Under the pieces are notes generated by a model. That model was not told the DNA's origin, ran no database searches, and saw only the letters and a program-made list of their open reading frames with translations. A program made the position numbers and the translations under genes. 64,000 nt of DNA from Acidobacteriota bacterium. Lineage in GTDB: Bacteria; Acidobacteriota; Terriglobia; Acidiferrales; UBA7541. Below, in pieces: positions 26,300 through 34,060 of this stretch (position 1 is its first letter; each line of letters opens with the position of its first letter). The stretch spans positions 140,527 to 204,526 of the forward strand of contig JABCZK010000003.1 of NCBI GenBank assembly GCA_013289695.1, written 5' to 3'.

Positions 26300-26670
26300 A
26301 GATGGCCTTCCTTGTTGATTTTCGCGGCGGCGCGGAGGATTAGCCAGCGCTGTTTGCCGTCCATGCGGGCAAATTGCTTGGCGAAGAGGCGCAGCTGGCG
26401 CGTGGTTTTCTGGTCGAGGCCCCAGATCGAGCCGGGTAGTTCTTTGGGGACATGCAGCTTTTTGACGGGAGCTTCATCGTCGGTGAAAAGCTGGTGGAGC
26501 GGGACTTCCAGGGCGCGCGCTAGTTTTTCCAGCGTCTCGATGGAAGGAACGGTGCGGCCATTTTCCAGGCGCGAGAGGTAACAGCGAAACAGGCCGGTGC
26601 GCTCCTGGATGTCGCCTTGCGAGAGGTTTTGCGCTTCGCGAAGCCGTTTGAGCCTTTCGCTGATGACCAT
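26296..26670 (-). CDS. XRE-family helix-turn-helix regulator
   Basis: The 124-residue protein has a Cro/CI-type HTH (about 4-60): LKRLREAQNLSQGDIQERTG, RCYLSRLENGRTVPSIETL and LARALEVPL. The C-terminal half is helical and basic and has no family I recognise. Such proteins usually act as dimeric repressors. It is convergent with the orphan antitoxin gene, overlapping it by 4 bp. A promoter with a perfect -10 lies about 30 nt upstream, so the mRNA has a short leader. The target genes are unknown. Confidence 0.88.
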   Translation of the reverse strand: MVISERLKRLREAQNLSQGDIQERTGLFRCYLSRLENGRTVPSIETLEKLARALEVPLHQLFTDDEAPVKKLHVPKELPGSIWGLDQKTTRQLRLFAKQFARMDGKQRWLILRAAAKINKEGHL

Positions 26671-26972
26671 GGCGAGAGCTTACAATATTCTGCCGTGCCG
26701 ACTCAATTATAGTTGAAGTAGAGGAACCCTGAGAATCAAAGGCCGCGCGGCGCAGCTCGAGCCCGTTCCGCATCGGCACCTCTCGCTGGCCCCATTCAGT
26801 GTTTCCACGGATGGGAACGTTTTTGGGCTGTGCGAAAAGTGACTCATATTGAACAGACTTCAAAATCCGCCTAGGGCATTATTCGCAAGTCAAGCAGTCC
26901 CTCCATCCGCGCAACCCGCAGCAACCAAGCCAGACCGGGCAAACGAAGGATGATCAGGAAAGGTTATGAAAA
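26671..26972. other. Divergent intergenic region before the YXWGXW protein gene
   Basis: About 300 bp between divergent genes. It contains the XRE gene promoter (listed separately). The forward gene has AGGAAAGG before its start, but no clear -35/-10 pair was found. No other feature seen. Confidence 0.4.
26706..26735 (-). promoter_or_regulatory. Promoter of the XRE regulator gene
   Basis: On the minus strand TATAAT (26706-26711) follows TTCTCA (26730-26735) with an 18-bp spacer. The -10 lies in the imperfect palindrome CAATTATAGTTG (26704-26715), a plausible autoregulatory site. Transcription would start near 26699. Confidence 0.5.
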
Positions 26973-28370
26973 ATGCGTACTATCCGCTCGATTCAATATT
27001 TTTTACTCGCACTTGTAATTTTGGCGGTGCCAGCGACGTCCCGCGCGCAGTTCAGCGCGTCCATTACGATCGCGCCACCGGAACTGGTCGTGTATTCGCA
27101 ACCGATCTGCCCGCAGGAGGGCTATCTCTGGACGCCGGGTTACTGGGCTTATGGCGACGAGGGCTACTTCTGGGTACCGGGCACATGGATTGAACCACCC
27201 AGCGAAGGCCTGCTCTGGACTCCCGGCTATTGGGGATGGAACGATGGCGCCTACGCCTGGAACGGTGGGTATTGGGGTAGTGAAGTAGGCTTCTACGGCG
27301 GCGTAAATTATGGATACGGCTACGGTGGCTCCGGGTACGAAGGCGGCTACTGGCGCAACAATCAGTTCAGCTACAACTCGTCGGTGAACAATTTCGGCGG
27401 CGAGCATTACCGCAACAGCTATGACAAGCGGGTGAGCGTCAACACGTCCAGCCATGTCAGTTTTAACGGCGGATCAGGTGGAATCACGGCGCGACCGACG
27501 GCCAAGGAAGAAACCTACGCGCGGGCGTCGCACACTCCGGCCACCGCTGCGCAAACAAGCCACCAAAGCGCGGCGGGCGGGAACCATGAAATGCTCGCGT
27601 CGGTGAATCACGGGCGTCCGGCGGTCGCGGCAACGTCCAAGCCGGGTGAGTTCTCCGGCAAGGGCGTGGTAGCGGCGCGCGGTGCTCCAGCCGAGAACAA
27701 GGCAAGCGAGACGAAGGCGACTGCGAATAAGGCTGCTGAATCCAAGGCGACTGAGAACAAGGCCGCTGAGAATAAAACGGCCGAGAACAAAGCGACCGCG
27801 AATAAAGCCGAAGCAAATAAGGCAGCCGAGACGAAGGCGACCGAGAACAAAGCCGCTGCGAGCAAGGCGAGCGAGAACAAGGCCACTGCGAATCGAGCGG
27901 CTGCAAGTAAGGCGGCTGAGAATAAAGCCGCTGAAAATAAAGCTGCCGAGAACAAAGCCACGGAAAACAAGGCCGCTGCGAGTCGCGCGACGGCGAACAA
28001 GTCGAAAGAAAACAATGCCGCAGCGGCACGATCAAGCGAGAACAAGGCGACTGAGAACAAGCCGGCTGCAAGACCGGCGCCCGAACATACTGCTGCGGCG
28101 CCGCACAACGCAGCTCGACCCGCTCAACCAGCTGCAAAATCCGAGTCGCCCCGCCCGGAAGTAAAACCCGTAGCTGCGAAACCAGCTGCAAAGCCAGAGC
28201 GTCAGGCTGCTCCCACGCACACAGAAAGCGCGCCGAAAGCGGCAGCACCGCAACATCAAGCTGCTCCGCAGCAGCACCAGGCCGCCCCGCAACAACATCA
28301 GTCTGCGCCGAAGCAGGAAGCCGCGCCCAAGGCCGAAGCGACGCGTCCCACTGAGGAGAAACCAAAATAA
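26973..28370 (+). CDS. Secreted YXWGXW-repeat protein with pentapeptide low-complexity tail
   Basis: The 465-residue protein has a signal peptide (about 1-25), then YXWGXW-type repeats (about 50-105: [42 protein letters not shown]), a Gly/Tyr/Asn-rich stretch and, from residue 240 to 364, 25 consecutive five-residue units of the form [AST][EA][NST]K[AST]. The last 100 residues are rich in Pro, Ala, Gln and Lys with a repeated QHQ[AS]AP. The N-terminal repeats are known from predicted outer-membrane or secreted proteins of unknown function. The Lys/Glu/Ala tail may form a long helix or extended spacer. A strong terminator follows, so it is monocistronic. Confidence 0.85.
   Translation: MRTIRSIQYFLLALVILAVPATSRAQFSASITIAPPELVVYSQPICPQEGYLWTPGYWAYGDEGYFWVPGTWIEPPSEGLLWTPGYWGWNDGAYAWNGGYWGSEVGFYGGVNYGYGYGGSGYEGGYWRNNQFSYNSSVNNFGGEHYRNSYDKRVSVNTSSHVSFNGGSGGITARPTAKEETYARASHTPATAAQTSHQSAAGGNHEMLASVNHGRPAVAATSKPGEFSGKGVVAARGAPAENKASETKATANKAAESKATENKAAENKTAENKATANKAEANKAAETKATENKAAASKASENKATANRAAASKAAENKAAENKAAENKATENKAAASRATANKSKENNAAAARSSENKATENKPAARPAPEHTAAAPHNAARPAQPAAKSESPRPEVKPVAAKPAAKPERQAAPTHTESAPKAAAPQHQAAPQQHQAAPQQHQSAPKQEAAPKAEATRPTEEKPK
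27690..28064 (+). repeat. 15-bp tandem coding repeat (25 units) encoding [AST][EA][NST]K[AST]
   Basis: The 375-bp tract is in frame with the YXWGXW protein. Units most often read AENKA or TENKA, with variants such as [10 protein letters not shown] and AASKA. The unit length is constant although synonymous codons vary, so purifying selection on the peptide pattern is likely. Confidence 0.85.
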
Positions 28371-28425
28371 GCCGCACCCCCGCTAAGACATAAAGGCCCC
28401 GCGCGACTAATTCACCCACCCCCGT

Positions 28426-28465
28426 GAGCGGTTCGTGGAAAGATCACGAGCCGCTCAATTTTTTT
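28426..28465 (+). terminator. Rho-independent terminator after the YXWGXW protein gene
   Basis: A 12-bp stem (28426-28437 with 28445-28456, one G-U pair, 7-nt loop) is followed by AA and seven T. Confidence 0.88.
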
Positions 28466-28573
28466 GGCTGGTCAAGTCCTCGTCGCCGGAGTCGGCAGGT
28501 GCGACGCCGAGCCAATGCGGACGCTTCCGGATTTTCTTGGCGCAGAGCGTAAGCGTAATGCGGGTGTGCGCGT

Positions 28574-31267
28574 TCACTCGTAGCGCAGCGCGATCATGGG
28601 ATCGACGCGGGTGGCGCGGCGCGCGGGGATGTAACACGCTAAGAGCCCGACGATGATAATCACTACGGGTGCGAGGGCGATAACCCAGGCGGCGTGGAAT
28701 CGAAAGTCGTTGAAACCTGCGGCGATCACTTTTGGCAGAGTGAGCGAAACCAGGAATCCGATCGCCGCGCCGGTTGCCACCAGCTTCATTCCGTTGCGTA
28801 TCAGCAGCAGCAGAACTTCATCCGGCCTCGCTCCCAGCGCCATGCGTATGCCTATTTCGTGCGTTCGCTGACCCACGAGATAAGAAAGAACGCCGTAAAT
28901 TCCTATGGCCGCGATGAGCAACGCGCTCGCCGCAAATGCCCCCATCAATTCAGCCAATAGGTCATCGCCCGCGCTAGAATCCCTAATCACACGCTCCATG
29001 GTCCGCACGTCGGTGACCGCCTGATTGCTATCTTCCGCCCAGACAGCGCGGCGCAGCCGGTCAGAAAATAGCGCGGGGTCCGTGTGCGCGCGCAGCATGA
29101 GGTACATCGAGCCCGTCGGGCGAGCCAGAAATGGCTCGAAGAATTCAGGGCGTGGCACCGCTTGGCCAAGATACTCGTTCACGTTTCCGGTGATGCCGAC
29201 GATCTCACTCGGCTTCTCGCTGGTGCGGTGCGCGGGGTCGATGCGAATGTGCCTTCCGATGGGATTTTCGCCCGGGAAATACCGTCGTGCGAAGGCTTCG
29301 TTGACGATCGCCACTGGCACGGAATCGGCATTGTCGGAAGCTGTAAATTCGCGGCCCTGCAGCAGCGGTATTTGCGTCGTCGCAAAAAATCCCGGGCTTA
29401 CGGCGAAGTGGCCGCAGGTCGGCTGCTCCCCCGCATTCGTAACAGCATGATTTTCGATGGTAAGCGGCAGCGAATCCGGAGAACTGAATGGAAGATCGCT
29501 GGTCACCGCCGCCGACTGCACTCCGGGCGCGCTGGTAAGCCTGCGAAGAACGCTTTCATAGAATGACCTTTGGCGCTGCGGCTGAAAATATTCAAGGCCC
29601 CGCAGAGATACCGAAGCTGTGAGCATGTTGTGCGGGTTGAGCCCCGCGTTCGCGCGCATCTCTTGAATGAACTGTCCGGCAAACATGCTCGCGCCAACCA
29701 GAAGAAACAATGAAAGCGCAAGCTGGCCGCCGACCAGCAGGCGCTGCATGCGGTGACGTTCCCGGCTAATCGTCGTTCCGCGGCCGCCTTCTTTCAGGCC
29801 GTTGCTCGCGTCGCCGCGCGAGAATTGCAGCGCCGGCGCAAGACCGAAAAAAATCGAGCACACTAGGATGATCGCGAGCGTGACGCCCAGCACGTGGCCG
29901 TCTATCGTTACTTCTTTTGCCAGCACCACCGCGTCTTCATTCCAATTGAATCGAGGCAGTAAGGCGTGTAGTCCGCCGTAGCCGACGAGGATGCCCAGGC
30001 ATCCACCGGTGAAGGAGAGCAGTAGGCATTCGGTGAGAAGTTGGCGGGCAAGTCGAAGGCGTCCGGCACCCAGCACTGCGCGAATGGTGAATTCACGCTG
30101 CCGTGCCGAGTTGCGCGCCAGCAGCAGGTTGGCAATGTTGGCGCAGGCGATCAGCAGCACGAACGCCACCGCGGCCATCAGAAATGCCAAGGGCGGGCCG
30201 GCATTCATATCGGCGATGCTGTATTGCTGGAGTGACATCACTCCGGCGCCCCACCCGCGATTGGTGTTCGGGTGGGCTTGCGCGATGCGCTGCGCGATGG
30301 TGGCCATCTCGGCGCCGGCTTGCCGCACGTTGACGCCCGGCTTGAGCCGCGCGAAGATTCGGAGGTAGCGGTCATCGCGCCCGGTGGCCCGCAGGTTGCC
30401 GTGCGATAGAACGAGCGGGATCCAAAGTTTCGCAAGAAACGGAGGCAGCCGAAAACCGGGAGACATAACGCCTACGACGGTGCATGGATTGCCATTAATT
30501 TTGAGGAGACGCCCCAGAATTTGCTGGTCGCCGCCGAACTCGCTCTTCCACAACTCGTCGCTGAGAATTACAACCTGGTCGTGGCCGGGCTGGTCCTCGC
30601 CAGCGAGAATTGTCCGGCCGAACGCGGGCACGACGCCCAGTACGTTGAAAAATTCCGGTGAAACTCGCGCGCCCGATGCTCTTTCCGGTGTTGAGCCGCC
30701 GCTGATCGTGAAGCTGTCGAATTCCGCGGCAGCCATGCCGCTGAACGAAGAGCTCTGCGCGCGCCAATCGAGGTAGTCCGGGCCCGATACCGGAAGTTGA
30801 GAATAGACGCGATCCGGCGTGGAGGAATCCACCGCGCTGCTGCTGCTGACGACGATCACTCGGTCCGGTTCAGGCAAGGGCGGCTTACGGTACATTACTG
30901 CGTTGACTACGCTGAATATGATGGTGTTGGCGCCGACGCCGAGGGCGAGCGTGAGGACGGCGACTGCGGTGAAGCCGGGGGACTTGCGCAAGAGGCGCAG
31001 ACCGAAGTGAACGTCTTGCAGCAAGTCTTGCAGCCAGCTGACTGGGCGCGCGTCGCGGCATTCTTCTTTGCGTTTTTCGACGCCGCCCATTTCTAGAAGC
31101 GCTGCGCGGCGGGCTTCTTGCTGGGACATTCCTTGGTTGAGGTATTGTTGCGTTTTTAGTTCGACGTGATAGCGGAGTTCCTCGTCCAGCTCCTGATCGG
31201 CGGCTTGGCGATGGAAGAGCGAGCGCAGGCGAAGAGGCAGCGTGTAAATCCAGCGTTCCGGTCGCAT
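28574..31267 (-). CDS. ADOP-type FtsX/MacB-like permease (third of the tandem array)
   Basis: The 897-residue protein starts with the ADOP-specific cytoplasmic segment (MRPERWIYTLPLRLRSLF, then an acidic helix and MGGVEKRKEECRDAR), followed by two units each made of a MacB-like periplasmic domain and FtsX-type helices, about eight membrane segments in all. Acidobacterial duplicated orphan permeases lack a partner ATPase, and none is near here. AGGAGG lies seven nt before the ATG at 31267. It is the last gene of a PadR-ADOP-ADOP-ADOP operon, 36 bp after its neighbour. The transported substrate, if any, is unknown. Confidence 0.9.
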   Translation of the reverse strand: MRPERWIYTLPLRLRSLFHRQAADQELDEELRYHVELKTQQYLNQGMSQQEARRAALLEMGGVEKRKEECRDARPVSWLQDLLQDVHFGLRLLRKSPGFTAVAVLTLALGVGANTIIFSVVNAVMYRKPPLPEPDRVIVVSSSSAVDSSTPDRVYSQLPVSGPDYLDWRAQSSSFSGMAAAEFDSFTISGGSTPERASGARVSPEFFNVLGVVPAFGRTILAGEDQPGHDQVVILSDELWKSEFGGDQQILGRLLKINGNPCTVVGVMSPGFRLPPFLAKLWIPLVLSHGNLRATGRDDRYLRIFARLKPGVNVRQAGAEMATIAQRIAQAHPNTNRGWGAGVMSLQQYSIADMNAGPPLAFLMAAVAFVLLIACANIANLLLARNSARQREFTIRAVLGAGRLRLARQLLTECLLLSFTGGCLGILVGYGGLHALLPRFNWNEDAVVLAKEVTIDGHVLGVTLAIILVCSIFFGLAPALQFSRGDASNGLKEGGRGTTISRERHRMQRLLVGGQLALSLFLLVGASMFAGQFIQEMRANAGLNPHNMLTASVSLRGLEYFQPQRQRSFYESVLRRLTSAPGVQSAAVTSDLPFSSPDSLPLTIENHAVTNAGEQPTCGHFAVSPGFFATTQIPLLQGREFTASDNADSVPVAIVNEAFARRYFPGENPIGRHIRIDPAHRTSEKPSEIVGITGNVNEYLGQAVPRPEFFEPFLARPTGSMYLMLRAHTDPALFSDRLRRAVWAEDSNQAVTDVRTMERVIRDSSAGDDLLAELMGAFAASALLIAAIGIYGVLSYLVGQRTHEIGIRMALGARPDEVLLLLIRNGMKLVATGAAIGFLVSLTLPKVIAAGFNDFRFHAAWVIALAPVVIIIVGLLACYIPARRATRVDPMIALRYE

Positions 31268-31303
31268 CGTTTGTCCTCCTGGGCGCTCGCTACGCTCGCT
31301 TCC

Positions 31304-33997
31304 TCATTCGTAACGCAGCGCGATCATGGGGCACACGCGCGTGGCGCGGCGCGCGGGGATGTAGCACGCGAGCAGCGTGACGGCCGTAAGAATGATCGCC
31401 ACCGTGATGTAGGTTACGGGATCGCTGGCGCTGATTTCGGCTAGCAGGTGTGTCATGGCGCGGGTCAGCGCCCACGCTGCGACTGTGCCAATGGCGACTC
31501 CGGCGATCAGCAGGCGCACTCCTTGCAGCCAAACCAGATGGAGGATATCGCGCGAGCTTGCGCCGAGGGCCATGCGAATGCCCATCTCGCGGGTGCGCTG
31601 GCTTGCGGCGAACGACACGACACCGTAAACGCCGACGAGCGCGAGAATTAGTCCGATGACGCCAAGCGTGGCAGCGAGCGTGGCGGCGAGGCGGAACGCG
31701 AAGAATCCGAACGCGCCTGCGAGCAATTGGTCCATCGTCGCGATATCCACGATCGCGAGCTCAGGCGCCAGTCGCGTGATTTGTCCTTTTACCGGCGCGG
31801 CGACAGACTCGGGCGGGCCGAGCGTGCGAACTTGCAGAGTCAGTTTCGATGCGAAATTCTGCGCTAGCGGAAGGTAGAAGAAAGGCGCAGCGTCTTCGCC
31901 AACGGTTTTGTATTTGCCGTTGCCGGTGACGCCGACGACTTCCATGAAAGGACCCAGGTCAGCATCCAGGCTGAAGCGTTTTCCGATGGGGTCTTCGCGC
32001 GGCCAGAAGCGCGCGGCCATTGTCTGATTGATGATGGCGACGCGCGGAGCTGTTTGGTTGTCCGCATCCGTGAAAATGCGGCCGCGGAGAAGAATGATGC
32101 GCATGGTCTCGAAGTAAGGCGGGTCAACGGAGTTCGAAAGAACGCTGGGGGCCTGGCGCCCGGGAGGCGTCGGACGGCCCTCGAGCGAAACTGGCCTGCT
32201 ATTGGGGAAGCCGCCCATCGGCACGTAGGAAGCGAGGCTCACGGATTGCACACCGGGAAGAGCGCGCACGCGGGACTCGAGCCCGCGATAGAACGCGGTC
32301 GTGCGTGACTCGTCGTAGCCGGCCTGGTGCGGGTCGATCGTCACGTTGAGGACGTGGCTCGGGTCAAACCCGAGATCGAAGGTTTGGACTTTTTGCAAGC
32401 TGCGGACAAAAAGACCGGCAACGACTAGCAGCGTGAATGAGCCCGCCACTTGCGCAACGACTAGAAAATTCCGAAAGCCGGGATGATGAATGCCGAAAGA
32501 ATCTCGCTGGCCGCCTTCGTGCAGGACAGAATCAACGTCCGCAGAGGAAGCGCGCAGAGCCGGCAGCAGGCCGACCACTAAACCGGTGAGGAGCGCGGTA
32601 GTGGCGGCGAAAGCGAACACGCGCCAATCGAAAGCAGCATTCACGTGCAGCGGCACGCTCTGCAGATGAATTGAACTGGCGAGGCGACTGGCCCACATTC
32701 CGAGGAGCATGCCGGCGGCGCCGCCCAGAATTGCGAGCAGCACACTTTCGGTGAGCATCTGGCGGATGAGCCGCGCGCGTCCAGCGCCCAGTGCCGCGCG
32801 AATGGCCATTTCGCGCTGGCGAGCCGAGCCGCGGGCGAGCAGGATGTTTTCCACGTTCATGCAAGCCAGCAACAAGACGAACGCGGCGAGCACCACGAAC
32901 AGGCCGGAAACCGCGACAAAGAAATTGTTCGCATAAGGAATGGGACGCGCCGATTTTTCCGGAATGGCGCGCACCTTGAACCATTTGTCCGTCGCGGGAT
33001 ATTGGAGGGCGAGGCGCGCGGTAATTACGTCAAGTGAACTCTGCGCTTGGCGAAGGCTGATGCCGGGCCTTAGGCGGCCGAAGGCCAGGATTCTGCGGCG
33101 ATCGCGGTTCTCCCAAAACAGGCTTGCGGATTCCTCCTGAATCATCGCGCTCATCGGGAGATAGACGTGCGTCTCGAAGATGGAATACATGCCCTGAAAT
33201 TGGCGTGGCACAACGCCGATGATCGTGGCGGATTTTCCGTTGACGAGGATTTGTTTGCCGACCGCGCGCGGATCGCCATGGAATCTGCTCTGCCAATAGC
33301 CGTAGCCGAGAACCACGAGGAGCGGCTCACCGGGCGTTTCGGCTTCGCTGGGGAGGTAGAGGCGGCCGGCGGCGGGTCGCAGCCCTAGCGACGTGAAATA
33401 ATTTCCGGAGACGTAGTTTGCGGAACATTCCTCGGACTGATCGTTCGCCGTGAACTGTACCGTAGCGAGAACGAGTCCGAATATGTCGGCAACCTTGTTG
33501 GCTTGCTCGCGAAAGTCGACAAATTCGGGATAGGAAAATCCCGAGGAGCCGACTGGCGCGTCTTTCTGCTGGATCGCGAGCACCGCGATTTGTTCGGGCG
33601 AAGGGACCGGCAAGGGACGCAGCAGGAATCCATTCACGACGCTGAAGATGGCGGTATTCGCGCCCACACCGAGCGCGAGGGCGATCACGACTACGGCGGT
33701 TACGCCCGGGGATTTGCATAGCATGCGGAAACCGAAGCGAATATCGCGAGCGAAGTTTTCCAACCGATTCACCTGGCGCGCGTCGCGGCATTCTTCTTTG
33801 CGTTTTTCCAGGCCGCCCATTTCGAGCACGGCGGCGCGGCGGGCTTGTTGCGCGGACATTCCTTGGGCGATGAATTCCCGTGCTTTCTGGTCTAGGTGAT
33901 CGCGGAGTTCTTCGTCGAGCTCCTCGTCCGCTTTCTGGCGGTCAAACAGCGAGCGTATGCGCAGAGGCAGCTTGTAAATCCAGCGTTCCGGTCGCAT
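31304..33997 (-). CDS. ADOP-type FtsX/MacB-like permease (second of the tandem array)
   Basis: The 897-residue protein has the same layout as its neighbours: an N-terminal ADOP segment ending near MGGLEKRKEECRDAR, and two MacB-PCD/FtsX units with conserved KSPGVTAVVVIALALGVGANTA-like and ARGSARQREMAIRAALGAGRARL-like helices, the second half repeating the pattern. I chose the ATG at 33997 (GGGAG upstream), where the ADOP motif begins; an in-frame start at 34051 would add an unlikely extension. No ATPase is encoded nearby. It is 63 bp after the first ADOP gene and 36 bp before the next. Confidence 0.9.
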   Translation of the reverse strand: MRPERWIYKLPLRIRSLFDRQKADEELDEELRDHLDQKAREFIAQGMSAQQARRAAVLEMGGLEKRKEECRDARQVNRLENFARDIRFGFRMLCKSPGVTAVVVIALALGVGANTAIFSVVNGFLLRPLPVPSPEQIAVLAIQQKDAPVGSSGFSYPEFVDFREQANKVADIFGLVLATVQFTANDQSEECSANYVSGNYFTSLGLRPAAGRLYLPSEAETPGEPLLVVLGYGYWQSRFHGDPRAVGKQILVNGKSATIIGVVPRQFQGMYSIFETHVYLPMSAMIQEESASLFWENRDRRRILAFGRLRPGISLRQAQSSLDVITARLALQYPATDKWFKVRAIPEKSARPIPYANNFFVAVSGLFVVLAAFVLLLACMNVENILLARGSARQREMAIRAALGAGRARLIRQMLTESVLLAILGGAAGMLLGMWASRLASSIHLQSVPLHVNAAFDWRVFAFAATTALLTGLVVGLLPALRASSADVDSVLHEGGQRDSFGIHHPGFRNFLVVAQVAGSFTLLVVAGLFVRSLQKVQTFDLGFDPSHVLNVTIDPHQAGYDESRTTAFYRGLESRVRALPGVQSVSLASYVPMGGFPNSRPVSLEGRPTPPGRQAPSVLSNSVDPPYFETMRIILLRGRIFTDADNQTAPRVAIINQTMAARFWPREDPIGKRFSLDADLGPFMEVVGVTGNGKYKTVGEDAAPFFYLPLAQNFASKLTLQVRTLGPPESVAAPVKGQITRLAPELAIVDIATMDQLLAGAFGFFAFRLAATLAATLGVIGLILALVGVYGVVSFAASQRTREMGIRMALGASSRDILHLVWLQGVRLLIAGVAIGTVAAWALTRAMTHLLAEISASDPVTYITVAIILTAVTLLACYIPARRATRVCPMIALRYE

Positions 33998-34060
33998 CGT
34001 TTTTTTCTCCCGAGCGCCAGCCGCGCTCGGTAACCCGAAAATTTCATGCACTTGAGCTGC

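Noticed and set aside
27690..28064. CRISPR-like array in the repeat tract
   Set aside because: Units are 15 bp, contiguous without spacers, in frame with a coding sequence.
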